DNA of 64,000 nt from Protonemura montana (Eukaryota; Arthropoda; Insecta; Plecoptera; Nemouridae): NCBI GenBank assembly GCA_947568835.1, contig OX387609.1, positions 8,943,660-9,007,659 on the forward strand, given 5' to 3'. A model generated the notes under the pieces. That model saw only the letters and a list, made by a program, of their open reading frames with translations, did not search any database and was not told the DNA's origin. Shown in pieces: positions 12,301 through 24,762 of the stretch. The first letter of the stretch is position 1, and each line of letters opens with the position of its first letter. The translations under genes and the position numbers were made by a program.

Positions 12301-15300
12301 CTTATCTCATCTCACTGAAAAAAAGTTCTAAAATCACACCCCAGGGCTAAATCTCCACAAAATGGAAACGTTACCAGGAGGAATATTTTGCAAACAAGCG
12401 ATTCACCTGCAAGGTACGTTGCTTTTCTCCAGTCAACATTATCATAATTATTACAGGCCGTTCATCACACACCACTAGATTCACTACTAATCAATTTCCT
12501 TTATCAGTGTTAATAGGACAATCAATATGGCAGATAGCAGTCGTAGTGGAATATGGTACGTAATGAATCTGCTATCATAAATAAGTTCTGTCAATATTTA
12601 CTCAATAAAAGCAAGCATATTGGATGGTAAAATCTAACAAAAATGCTACTAATTGATTGTGAATTAAGTAAAGAATCATTTTGTTTACCAAGGCTGTGCA
12701 AGAATGCTTAGCAACCCAGCCCATGGTGAAATGCACCATATACGGCAGGTATTTCTAGGATAATAAAACGTTGATAGCAAAGTTTATCCGGCCAGTATAT
12801 CTTTGCGCTTGTCACCTGCACGGCAAACATACCAACACCCAGCACGTTGTCGCAATATTTTTGTGACTAGCAACATGTATGAAGTGACTTTGTTTTAAAA
12901 CATTCAGTTATCTAGTTCTTATATTTTTAACTGGAATGGCCAGCCTAACAGCAAGCTTCAAAAATTGGGATTTCGCAAAATCATAGAGTTTATTTATCCT
13001 GAAAGGTTTCCAAGGTAGCCTTTTTTGTTGTGAACTTTGAAAAATTGAAAAACAAACATACCACCAAGTATAGGAAATTTAGTGATTCAAAGTAAGGCAG
13101 CTACGAAGATTCCGAGATCACATAACAGAGCTGTTTAATTCTTTTAGTAACAGAGATGTATTTCTGTTAAGAAAACAAGTATATATATCACGATTCACGG
13201 GCCAGTTTTAAAATTGTACTTGCCAAGAACAGAAGAGTTATAAGCTTATTGCATCTTCACAAACATCCCCCCAAACTCCAGTTACCAACGCACCCACCTT
13301 CAGAATGGCGTAGACGTCCGTTCCGTCGTCGGTCATGTACGGAAAGTCATCGTGCGCGACGAAGTCGATCTTGTGTCGTGTGAGGAACTCGTCATCGGTC
13401 TCCCACGGCGCTTCCCTCACGACCTCGTCAACGTAACGGCAGTGCCGAACCGCCTCGTAGCGCTCGTCGTCCGACATCACAGTGCGGCCCTTCTTCGTGT
13501 GCGTCAGCTCGTCGCTACAAACTGCAACAGACCGCTGATAAGTTACGCCATTCGACTCACGATCGCAGCCGGAAGCCGTGTTTTTGTAGAAAAGGTCGGG
13601 TGAGTGGTCAGCCATTTCCTGACATTTTTGATGTCAGATTTAAGCCCCTCTCACAATATTTGAGGAAATTACTATAAGAGGAACATACATGAACCCACAA
13701 GTGATATACCAAGTGCATAAGTACAATGGAGTCCAAATAGCACAGAGATACTGTATTTGACTTATATTTAGGATTTCCCAGGTTTGATCATGGAAACTCG
13801 CTATTCTGGTTTTGGTCTTCCGCATTTTCCCACACCCAATGCAGGCAAATGCTGGGATAGTTTTCTGTCAAATGGTAAATTTTTTCCTGACCAGACTTAC
13901 TGGCTCCTAGCCTTACTGACCAAGGCTTATCAGACTTACTGATCAGTAGCTAAGGCCTGAGGAGCTAAAAGATGCTAATATGTCACAAAAGATGTCAACA
14001 GAAATACAATTTTAGATTCAAGTGACTCACCCCCGACTATGAGGTAGACGTTGGGAAACACGTTCTTGGCCTGCATCAGCTGCCGTGCATGGCCTTGGTG
14101 GAACAGGTCGTAGATCCCGTCGGCATAGACCCTGATTGGCCGTGACACCTTGCCGGCCTTGGCCTGCTTGTACGTGATTCGCTGAGTGTAGTCGCACCGC
14201 TCGCGCTCGGCGTTAGCGTTCGCATCCTCCGAGAACGGCGCTACCGCGTAGATCGACTGGAACAAGCGGCGAGAGTCGATAAGATTAGATCAACAGTTAC
14301 GCTGTGGTATGTGTAACTAATAGTGTAACTATTTTCCTTGCAAAAATGTGTATCTAATCAGGGAATTTAACACACTGGTCTCCACCTTTTGCATGTGTTG
14401 CACTAATCACCTGTGCTAATTGGACTCAACCTTTTTGAGGGGATTTTAAAAATAATTATAATGAGCTTTGTGGTTGTATTTCTTAGAGATCTGTCAACTC
14501 TTCAAAAACAGTAAAATCCTCTCAAAAACATCATGTCCATTTATCAGAAGGTCAGTTTTGGTCATTACAACTTGAATGCCAGAGTCTTTGTAAGGTTCCA
14601 CACAGGTTCCAGTGAGAACTCGTTCATTTATTGATTCTTAAGGATAAAAAAAAAAAAACTTGCAATCTTAGATTAAAGTCTCAGTTCATCTTTTTTGTGC
14701 TCAAACTTAAAAGTACCATTGTTGTTCAAAAAGTCAAAAAGTAAATAATAATTTAGATTCATTTACAGTTAAGATTACAAAAATTGAATGCCTGATAAGT
14801 AGTGTCTATGTTTTATAAGCCACATGTGTATTGATGCAATTGGTTTCCCGGACATTTCTCTTGCTCTACTCACGGACAAGCACATTACACCATCTGCCGT
14901 TGGCTTAATGATCCCCTTGCTAACATTCCTCTTGTTCACAGAGTTGTTGTTACTGAAAAAAGCCATTCTAACGTCAACGCTCCTGAGTGAAGACTGACAA
15001 GAATCCCGGCTAGCTGGAGTTTGATACGTCGACAATCGTGAGTCGATATCTCGTGACCTTCTGACCTTCTAAAGAGATAAAATATCACACCACTGTGTGA
15101 CTCGAGAGAGGATAGGTGGGATGGTTTGCGGGATGAGTAAAAGGAAGGAGTTCGATGATCGTTAGGCGAAAACATTTCAGTGCACGAGTTGTAATGTTGG
15201 TTTGCTTTTCCTACAATGAAAAAGTACTTGCTTATGCTATGTCTGATGGCTATTCGCAGAAATCATAGCTGAGTTTGTTCAATAGTCTTAATAGTAGTGT

Positions 15301-18300
15301 GAGCTTTATTATGTTATCAATTACCATTCTGTGGTAATAAAAGTAGACCTAAAATAAATACCGAACGGTTTGGCGTATTGGAAACACAAATTCTCATGAG
15401 ATCAATGAAGCTAAGCAATACTGTTCTGAGTCAGGTATTGTATGGTTGACCATCATAGACATGAACAGTTCTGTTTGGGAGAGGTGTTGAAGGGATTGAA
15501 GTTAGTAAAACTTCATTCACCTTGCTTAACAACCTTTCAACAGCATGGATTTGTGGAGGAATCCTGTTGTGCGCATGTACTGTCTTTCGGAAGAGACGAT
15601 AAACCAGTGGTTACCGTGGTGCTCTTCAACAGAAGAAGGATATATGTTGGCATTGCATTTCTTTCCTCCTTTCTAAGCTAGGTGGAGTTTATTATTATCC
15701 TCACCATAATCCACTCATTCACCAATGCAGTGCCACAGGGCCAATTGTCAAAACAATGCGTCGTTAAACTCCACCAATCAAGCAATAAAATCGAAGATAA
15801 AATTCTGAGGGCATAACAACGGTGTCTATTTATGTAAAAAAAAATATTACACAAAAGTTTGTGGCTAGATGTATTAAATGCACATATATATGATACATTC
15901 TAACTATCAGAGCTGTACCTTACTGTACATAATAAGTACTTATCTGTACTTTAGTAGAAATGAGTGACTGTACATATAGCTCTCGAAATAAAAAAACAAG
16001 GAAATATATTGCTAATAACTAAGCCACTTGTACTTTATTAGTTAGGCTATGGAAAAACTTGCTAATTAACCAAAATTAATGCATTCGGAGTGTAAATAAG
16101 CTAATCAAGGCTTTGAATAAAAAAAAAAAAAAAAAACATCGCCTAGTTTTGCGTGCGTAAATATATCTGAAGAATAAACCCGTTGTCAAAGTTCAAAGGC
16201 CACCTATTTATTTTAACAGGACCTAGACTATCTCGGTAATTATCTGGATATTATCTCGTCGAGAGAAATCTGGTTTCCAGCCAGTTACTACAAAGTATGA
16301 CATGAAAATAAAACAACAAAGAATATCACAAGATGTCAAGGTGATAAGATAAAGATGACTGCACTTTTTCTATTGTTTTCCAAGCTGTGAGCACTTGACC
16401 TGAACATAAAGTGGGTGGGTAGGCCAGGTGCATTATGTAATAGATATATCGGACTACTTTTATCACTTGTGGTGTGATTGTTTACCTAATTATGTGTCCG
16501 TTATGTGTTGACATTGATTACCACTTTACTAGTAATCACATTTAGCCTTGAACTTCAAAAGTAATCAATCAAATTGAACTGGATAGGCTCGGGTGGAATG
16601 TGTAACAGTGACTTGGTAAAAGCGGATACGTTGTCAATAGATGGTTTTAACGGTTATAAATTATTATTAAAAATGTGTAATATATTTTATGTTCAGCAAC
16701 ATTCTGATTACATTGTATAAGACAATCAGATTTCACTGAACAGGCTTACTGTGCTAAGTGTCCATCTGTTTATTAAGATGTCAATATTTCGTATTTGGTG
16801 GGGGAAAATATTTAAAATTAAACTTCTTTATAGAGGATCGTCGGAAGTTGAAGTAGAGGAAGTTGAGACCATATGGCTGCTATTTTTGACGCTGCAAGTT
16901 TAATTCTTCCCAATTTTTGGGATTTAACCAACCAGTGAAATGGTAGGAAGACAAAATCATTATATTTCTGGAATGATAATTTAAAGTCCCTGTAATTTCT
17001 TGAAGAATCGTCTTCGAAAGTGCCACAAATAAAAGTGAAATAAAAAACTGAGTCATGAATGCTTGGTAAAACTATGGCATACAGAGACACCGGAAGATGT
17101 AGAAACGTGCAAGACCCACATTTGCATCAGGTAACGGCAATAGGTAAGTTTGGTTACACCAAGAATTAATTTATAATTAATTCGAAAACCTTTGGTGATT
17201 TACAGGTTTGATATTCGTTGGTTAGGAGAATTTCATTGGTGGTTAGCAAATTATGAAAAAAACAATGTTGCTTTAACAAAAAATATTTGAAATGGGTTTT
17301 GAATGCTAAGTAAAGGACAACATTTACATGTTTTACGTGTTTACATGTTAGAAAAAAACGATTACAGCTGTTAATACCCAATTAGGAACTGAAAAGGATG
17401 ATTGTATAACAATCAGAAATGAGTTCATTTTGGAAACATGGAATTGAAGCAAAGGATAATTGAAATAACTTATGGGCCAGAACCACTCCAATGTCTGTCA
17501 TATGAAGAAATTTAAAACATAAGTTGCAAATGTGTGTCGGCCTAATGGCACTGGCTACGGTAAAACAACTATCGATAATGGCTATTCAGAAAATTGTACG
17601 TAAAGATTTTATAGTTTGGAACTATGAGTTCTTTAGTACTTACCCAGTCTGCAGACAACTTAATCCGAGGCACATGAGAAGCCATCGATTTAAATAAAAG
17701 ATTCACTCAATGACAATTAGGACGACTTCCAAGGTCCAACCACTGTGAGGTCTAAATTTGGTGCTATTCAATTGCTAACTACTAAATCAGCTGCACACCC
17801 CTATTCACTGTAATTTCACCAAGCTCTCTTGCTACATTAATTCTAAATATTGTAGTTTTATCTTTGACAAACCAATGAAAATCAAAAAGGCTGATGAACA
17901 CAAGGCAATAGAAAAAAAAACAAATGAATGATTAAACCCACTGCCAGGATGCACTAAAATATTTCGGTAGCTCTTATGGTGCAACAAGGTAACTGTGTTT
18001 AATAAATCGTAATTTTATTATGCCCACTCGATTTACTACTACTACTTAGCTACGTACCTGTTTGAAGAAGCTTTGTTTGCATATTTGCATAGTTTAGCGG
18101 TGACACAGGGGCAAGCACACAGACAAGAACATAGACGGGCACCCAATAACTAATGATTTTGTAACTATGCTAGATTGACCTTCATAGGTCACTACAGTAA
18201 ATTGGCCTACATCTTCATTGAATGCAGTCTAAGTGGGATGTAAATGAAATTGTTATGATGTACGTAGACAGAATCTTTTTGCAACTGTCAATGAGAGATG

Positions 18301-19613
18301 TTAACATAGATGCTAATTGGACACGATTAACACAGGAATACAAAGATGTATTTTTGTTCTTGGTGTATGTATAACTTTCTGGTTTTCAGCAAGACTTACC
18401 ATTTTCAATGGTGGAAACGGTTGAATAGATTCTGAGGACGAAACACCGTTGTCCTCTCTAGACCGTTTCCTTTTTCCTTTCGATTTTGGTTTCCATGCCG
18501 ATTGTTGAAGTGAATGTGCTGTTCAGAGAATAAACCAGACACTAAGAAAATATTCCTCGAATTGCCAGCTACAGCTTTTCTTTAAAGAACTTTGATGCTG
18601 AATGCTGAGCAAAAACATGCTTAAAATGTTCAGAATGTGAACTTAATTATGAAATCCTAGAGTAAATCAGGAAAAACATTTTTAAAACAACTGCAAGGGA
18701 AAGAAAATTACCAAAGCCAAGACAAATAATTTTACTAAATATTACTCTTTTAATTTTAGAGCTCCTGTAATAACTAAACTAAAGATTCACAAGTTGAATA
18801 TTTAAAGCCAAACTGGCCACCATAGCTCTGGCCCTCACAGCTGACTGTTTTATCAGATACCTTTTCCCTGGGTTCAATTAGACACGCAATTTTTTTACCG
18901 TTAATTAATGAGCTCATTGTAAATGATAACCGACAGTGAGAGGCTTTACACAAGTGTCGTAGCGGATCATTTTAATAGCCCCAATTAATTTGTGCCACAA
19001 AGTCGATAAACCACGCGAGTCGCCCTAGCTGCAAAAATCAATTGTTTCCCCGTTCAACGACCGACTCACCTCGAGAACACTGATAAAAACACCACGAAGA
19101 GACGTCCAACTTTTCTTTCGAGCTATCAAAAAAGTAAATCAATAACCAGTCCGATTTCGCTGTCGAACTACGTAGGATTTGACACCTGCTTCAACCACAT
19201 TAATCTGACAGTAGCCATTTTTTTGTAATTTCGTTTTTCAACACTGCAGCGCCGCCCCTCATGCTTTTGTACAACCACGCTCGTGACATCATCGATCGTA
19301 TGATTTTAAAGTGCAGGCAAAATGATGACGCGTAACTGGTCCACGCGAGAAACGTTACCCTAAGCTACGTCAGAGTGCAACAAAAGGTCTCAAATTACAC
19401 CGCATTTAATAATAGAAACGACGCAACAAACAAGTAATTGTACAGTAGACGCTACAGGTAGCAACGAAAACAAAAACGTCAAATCGACTTACATGATTCA
19501 GCTGGCACTGCTTCTTGGAACAGATTTGCGTAGTCGTCAATTAAACTTCCGCCGTTTTCGTTACAGAATGCACTCAACTCTGGCACATTACCGATACTCT
19601 CCACCGACGACAT
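9341..19613 (-). CDS. Pcyt1: CTP:phosphocholine cytidylyltransferase, complete 8-exon gene (424 aa)
   Basis: Catalyses CTP + phosphocholine to CDP-choline, the regulated step of the Kennedy pathway to phosphatidylcholine, in nucleus and on ER membranes. Exons (minus): 19613-19493, 18518-18400, 14256-14031, 13521-13298, 11918-11769, 11228-11061, 10498-10359, 9467-9341 (TAA). All splice sites and phases fit; coding length is 1,275 nt. Residues 50-61 are a basic nuclear localisation signal ([12 protein letters not shown]). Residues 121-250 are the nucleotidyltransferase fold, with HQGH at 133-136 and RTEGVSTSD at 240-248. Residues 281-330 form an amphipathic membrane-binding helix ([18 protein letters not shown]). 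Residues 337-382 are a Ser/Pro plus Asp/Glu-rich tail, and 384-424 a novel-looking C-terminus. The N-terminus is longer than in mammals. Introns are AT-rich; a 5S-SINE sits in intron 2. Identity is very secure; the last exon is supported by phase, acceptor and stop only. Confidence -1.
14874..14966 (-). CDS. Candidate alternative first coding exon of Pcyt1 (31 codons)
   Basis: Inside intron 2, ATG at 14966 opens 31 codons beginning [14 protein letters not shown] and ending at TTGTCC followed by a strong donor, GTGAGT. It ends in phase 0, exactly the phase needed to join exon 3 (TCG ATC TAC). The joined protein would swap the 80-residue N-terminus with its NLS for a short Asn/Lys-rich leader, keeping the whole catalytic domain. 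Alternative 5' exons that change localisation are known in animal CCT genes. No transcript evidence is available here, and the frame could be chance. Confidence -1.
15361..15795 (+). mobile_element. 5S-rRNA-derived SINE, copy in Pcyt1 intron 2
   Basis: The head (15366-15455) resembles 5S rRNA: GAAACACAAATTCTCATGAGATCAAT, then GAAGCTAAGCAATACTG (box A region) and TATTGTATGGTTGACC (box C region). The body matches 24763-25160 (GGTTGACCATCAT, TTCACCTTGCTTA-CAACC, CAGCATGGAT) and, inverted, 62062-62290 and 63240-63480. The tail runs through CAATGCAGTGCCACAGGGCC to AATCAAGCAATAAAATCG. Pol III-type promoter, non-coding. The 80-residue open frame inside it is incidental. Confidence -1.
19070..19260 (-). 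other. Candidate non-coding alternative first exon of Pcyt1
   Basis: The minus strand shows a strong donor CTCGAG/GTGAGTCGG at 19070/19069 after a GC-enriched patch (GGGGCGGCGCTGCAG near 19255). The only upstream ATG (AAAATGGCTACTG) opens a short frame ending in TAG. Spliced to exon 2, such a transcript would have its first in-frame Met at residue 80, just before the catalytic domain. The 5' limit is a guess. Confidence -1.
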
Positions 19614-19670
19614 GATCAACCGATTATTGGTTCTCGTCTCCGAGCGGCACTGCTTGAAATAAACTAGTCG

Positions 19671-19770
19671 CACTGAAGCAGAAATAATTCCCGCTGCGAC
19701 CTTGCCGTCGACGTTGTGGGCTACACGCGCTCAGCTGTTCGACGTGGTCGTCGTCGTCGTCGTCTTCTTC
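19671..19770 (-). promoter_or_regulatory. Pcyt1 core promoter region
   Basis: Minus strand 19677-19672 reads TTCAGT, matching the arthropod initiator TCAGT, with the A at 19674, 61 bases before the ATG. A (CGA)n tract lies at about 19747-19765 just upstream, and CCAAT-like ACCAATAATCGG follows the initiator. No TATA box is seen. Inference from motif and distance only. Confidence -1.
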
Positions 19771-21330
19771 CACGTCTTCCACGTTTCACCCGTTGACTTG
19801 GCGAAGAATTTATATTTTGTGTCCCACTTCTTCGCAGGAACACCACCAAAGTAAATTCGATTCTTAGAACGGTTAGGCTTACGGTTTCTGTCGCTATGTC
19901 ACGGCTGCCAAGTCAGGTATACGTGTCTTCCGCTGTCGCACACCTCCTATATGTCCAATCTTATCACTGGTTCCACCTCTTGAACATAGATATTTTATTT
20001 TCGGACTGCGATAACGCTGACGCTTTTGACACGTTCGATCATCTCAGTGTGATATGGAACATTTCGCTGGTGGCATGATCATGACGAGTTGGATTAGTTT
20101 GAATTCATTGTAGGCAAAGGTCGTGAGAGTTGGGCGAGGGGGAATCTGATGCAATGGGGGCGTTTGTTTGTCTACAATCTATTTCCATCAGGCACGGACT
20201 TTCCAGCAAGAATAGTGTCTATTATATATATAATAGTATCATATTCACGTGGACCGTGGTGTGATTTGCTATCGTCTATTGAGTTCTCTCGTTTCCTATT
20301 GGTAATTCATGACTGATCAGAAACAAGGCGGTCACGGAAATCACATGTCTTGACCTTGCCTCCCGGCGAGGTGAGCAGAACACTCGAAATTGATTCAGTA
20401 ATTTCATTTCAAGTAGCTACTAAATTATAATCCTTCTAAAAGAATTTGACATTTCGATGTTGGCATGGTTCCATAGTCGTACACATTACACCACCGTGAT
20501 CCAGAAAAATGTTATCCTATTCTCCTCCAGAAATATCGAAGATTGTTTTAGAGCTGTGGTATCTATAGGCAGCGTTCAATTGTTTCGATCATTACTCAAA
20601 AACAACATTTTCAGCTCGACGATGTATTAAAAAAACGTCATAATTTAACTGCCTATAGGTTTTGGATCATGGGTTGTGTCAAATATTGTTATTGGAGTGA
20701 GGTTTAAAGCCTAAAATCTAAGAGACCGCAAGAAATAAAAGCAGACAAATAATTTTTCACGTTTCTAGCTTGAATGTCTTGCAAGAATTCGAGGCCTTGG
20801 CCAAAGCTACGAGATATTTCGGTTAGAAGGTAATTTGAAAAAATTCAAGGTGCCGCTGGTGATTCGATACAAACTTTACTGGTAGAGTGCGCACAAGTTG
20901 TGTCTTGATAGATTAGTTCATTACTTTCCTGCTAGAGAGTGTGCTGATTGTGTTTGAGGTTCTAGTTTGGCAGCGCACCAAGTTTGCGTCTCAAGAACAT
21001 TTTCTGAAATGATACTGATATGAGCACGGGTATTGATTTGCCAAAAATAATTTGATTGAAAAATGTTCTTCTTAATTTTCCAAACATAGTTAGGCTATCC
21101 ATTTAAAAAATCGTATTTTTACCACTGACCTAACATTTTTCTGCAGAAAGAAAAAGCATTCTGATCAAATCGATGCAATACATTGTTATGCATGAGCTAC
21201 AGGTAATTTACCTGTAACTAGGTCAATAACCCCGTGATACAGTCACTAGATTTCCTAAAACAACAGAGGGTTAGGAGGCTGAAAAACAATAATATGCCCC
21301 CAGGCCGAATGAACTCGATGAATGAGTAAG
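19771..21330. other. Intergenic spacer upstream of Pcyt1
   Basis: No gene or repeat that I can name. A 60-codon plus-strand frame at 19896-20078 has no recognisable domain. Base composition turns AT-rich to the right, until the minisatellite begins. Confidence -1.
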
Positions 21331-24300
21331 GTCACCCTTGACACCCTCGGCTGCCTGCTAGGCTAGGTGTATGAGTCAAACTGGTTCGGTGGCTAGCCCG
21401 GGTTACGGCACCTTGACACCCCCGGCTGCCTGCTAGGCTAGGTGTATGAGTCAAACTGGTTCGGTGCCCAGGCTTCGGCACCTTGACACCCCCGGCTGCC
21501 TGCTAGGCTAGGTGTATGAGTCAAACTGGTTCGGTGGCTAGCCCGGGTTACGGCACCTTGACACCCCCGGCTGCCTGCTAGGCTAGGTGTATGAGTCAAA
21601 CTGGTTCGGTGCCCGGGTTACGGCACCTTGACACCCCCGGCTGCCTGCTAGGCTAGGTGTATGAGTCAAACTGGTTCGGTGCCCGGGCTTCGGCACCTTG
21701 ACACCCCCGGCTGCCTGCTAGGCTAGGTGTATGAGTCAAACTGGTTCGGTGGCTAGCCCGGGCTACGGCACCTTGACACCCCCGGCTGCCTGCTAGGCTA
21801 GGTGTATGAGTCAAACTGGTTCGGTGCCCGGGCTACGGCACCGTGACACCCCCGGCTGCCTGCTAGGCTAGGTGTATGAGTCAAACTGGTTCGGTGCCCG
21901 GGTTACGGCACCTTGACACCCCCGGCTGCCTGCTAGGCTAGGTGTATGAGTCAAACTGGTTCGGTGCCCGGGCTACGGCACCTTGACACCCCCGGCTGCC
22001 TGCTAGGCTAGGTGTATGAGTCAAACTGGTTCGGTGCCCGGGCTTCGGCACCTTGACACCCCCGGCTGCCTGCTAGGCTAGGTGTATGAGTCAAACTGGT
22101 TCGGTGGCTAGCCCGGGTTACGGCATCTTGACACCCCCGGCTGCCTGCTAGGCTAGGTGTATGAGTCCAACTGGTTCGGTGCCCAGGCTTCGGCACCTTG
22201 ACACCCCCGGCTGCCTGCTAGGCTAGGTGTATGAGTCAAACTGGTTCGGTGCCCGGGTTACGGCACCTTGACACCCCCGGCTGCCTGCTAGGCTAGGTGT
22301 ATGAGTCAAACTGGTTCGGTGGCTAGCCCGGGTTACGGCACCGTGACACCCCCGGCTGCCTGCTAGGCTAGGTGTATGAGTCAAACTGGTTCGGTGGCTA
22401 GCCCGGGTTACGGCACCGTGACACCCCCGGCTGCCTGCTAGGCTAGGTGTATGAGTTAAACTGGTTCGGTGCCCAGGCTTCGGCACCTTGACACCCCCGG
22501 CTGCCTGCTAGGCTAGGTGTATGAGTCAAACTGGTTCGGTGCCCGGGTTACGGCACCTTGACACCCCCGGCTGCCTGCTAGGCTAGGTGTATGAGTCAAA
22601 CTGGTTCGGTGGCTAGCCCGGGTTACGGCACCTTGATACCCCCGGCTGCCTGCTAGGCTAGGTGTATGAGTCAAACTGGTTCGGTGCCCGGGTTACGGCA
22701 CCTTGACACCCCCGGCTGCCTGCTAGGCTAGGTGTATGAGTCAAACTGGTTCGGTGGCTAGCCCGGGTTACGGCACCTTGACACCCCCGGCTGCCTGCTA
22801 GAATAGGTGTATGAGTCAAACTGGTTCGGTGGCTAGCCCGGGTTACGGCACCGTGACACCCCCGGCTGCCTGCTAGGCTAGGTGTATGAGTCAAACTGGT
22901 TCGGTGGCTAGCCCGGGTTACGGCACCTTGACACCCCCGGCTGCCTGCTAGGCTAGGTGTATGAGTCAAACTGGTTCGGTGCCCGGGTTACGGCACCTTG
23001 ACACCCCCGGCTGCCTGCTAGGCTAGGTGTATGAGTCAAACTGGTTCGGTGGCTAGCCCGGGTTACGGCATCTTGACACCCCCGGCTGCCTGCTAGGCTA
23101 GGTGTATGAGTCAAACTGGTTCGGTGGCTAGCCCGGGTTACGGCACCTTGACACCCCCGGCTGCCTGCTAGGCTAGGTGTATGAGTCAAACTGGTTCGGT
23201 GCCCGGGTTACGGCACCTTGACACCCCCGGCTGCCTGCTAGGCTAGGTGTATGAGTCAAACTGGTTCGGTGCTCGGGCTTCGGCACCTTGACACCCCCGG
23301 CTGCCTGCTAGGCTAGGTGTATGAGTCAAACTGGTTCGGTGGCTAGCCCGGGTTACGGCACCGTGACACCCCCGGCTGCCTGCTAGGCTAGGTGTATGAG
23401 TTAAACTGGTTCGGTGCCCGGGTTACGGCACCTTGACACCCCCGGCTGCCTGCTAGGCTAGGTGTATGAGTCAAACTGGTTCGGTGCCCGGGCTTCGGCA
23501 CCTTGACACCCCCGGCTGCCTGCTAGGCTAGGTGTATGAGTCAAACTGGTTCGGTGCCCGGGTTACGGCACCTTGACACCCCCGGCTGCCTGCTAGGCTA
23601 GGTGTATGAGTCAAACTGGTTCGGTGCCCAGGCTTCGGCACCTTGACACCCCCGGCTGCCTGCTAGGCTAGGTGTATGAGTCAAACTGGTTCGGTGGCTA
23701 GCCCGGGTTACGGCACCTTGACACCCCCGGCTGCCTGCTAGGCTAGGTGTATGAGTCAAACTGGTTCGGTGCTCGGGCTTCGGCACCTTGACACCCCCGG
23801 CTGCCTGCTAGGCTAGGTGTATGAGTCAAACTGGTTCGGTGGCTAGCCCGGGTTACGGCACCGTGACACCCCCGGCTGCCTGCTAGGCTAGGTGTATGAG
23901 TCAAACTGGTTCGGTGCCCGGGTTACGGCACCTTGATACCCCCGGCTGCCTGCTAGGCTAGGTGTATGAGTCAAACTGGTTCGGTGGCTAGCCCGGGTTA
24001 CGGCACCTTGACACCCCCGGCTGCCTGCTAGGCTAGGTGTATGAGTCAAACTGGTTCGGTGCCCGGGCTTCGGCACCTTGACACCCCCGGCTGCCTGCTA
24101 GGCTAGGTGTATGAGTCAAACTGGTTCGGTGGCTAGCCCGGGTTACGGCACCTTGACACCCCCGGCTGCCTGCTAGGCTAGGTGTATGAGTCCAACTGGT
24201 TCGGTGCCCGGGTTACGGCACCTTGACACCCCCGGCTGCCTGCTAGGCTAGGTGTATGAGTCAAACTGGTTCGGTGCCCAGGCTTCGGCACCTTGACACC

Positions 24301-24752
24301 CCCGGCTGCCTGCTAGGCTAGGTGTATGAGTCCAACTGGTTCGGTGCCCAGGCTTCGGCACCTTGACACCCCCGGCTGCCTGCTAGGCTAGGTGTATGAG
24401 TCAAACTGGTTCGGTGCCTGGGTTACGGCACCTTGACACCCCCGGCTGCCTGCTAGGCTAGGTGTATGAGTCAAACTGGTTCGGTGCCCGGGCTACGGCA
24501 CCTTGACACCCCCGGCTGCCTGCTAGAATAGGTGTATGAGTCAAACTGGTTCGGTGGCTAGCCCGGGTTACGGCACCGTGACACCCCCGGCTGCCTGCTA
24601 CGCTAGGTGTATGAGTTAAACTGGTCCGGTGGCTAGCCTGGGCTACGGCACCTTGATACCCCCGGCTGCCTGCTAGTCTAGGTGTATGAGTTAAATTGGT
24701 TCGGTGGCTATCCCGGGCTACGGCAGCTTGATACCCCCGGCTGCCTGCTAGG
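21331..24752 (+). repeat. Minisatellite array, about 48 units of 70 or 75 bp
   Basis: The core word GGCTGCCTGCTA recurs 48 times from 21349 to about 24745, a mean spacing of 72 bp. Each unit reads CACCTTGACACCCCCGGCTG, then CCTGCTAGGCTAGGTGTATG, AGTCAAACTGGTTCGGTG, and a junction. The junction is either GCCCGGGTTACGG (70-bp unit) or GGCTAGCCCGGGTTACGG (75-bp unit). Recurrent variants (CAGGCTTCGG, GTGACACC, GAGTCC, GAGTTAA, GAATAGG) are scattered, so units are being homogenised but not all from one parent. The last three units are the most diverged. About 40 units carry TGAGTCA. Minus-strand open frames inside are a by-product of 75-bp (25-codon) units and are not genes. Confidence -1.
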
Positions 24753-24762
24753 ATAGATAAAA

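Noticed and set aside
22008-24076. Open frames with 25-residue peptide repeats inside the minisatellite
   Set aside because: They arise because 75-bp units keep frame while 70-bp units break it. The frames stop at every short unit and lack starts, splice sites and codon bias.
21331-24752. Possible CRISPR array
   Set aside because: There are no unique spacers: the whole 70-75-bp unit repeats, and the genome is eukaryotic.
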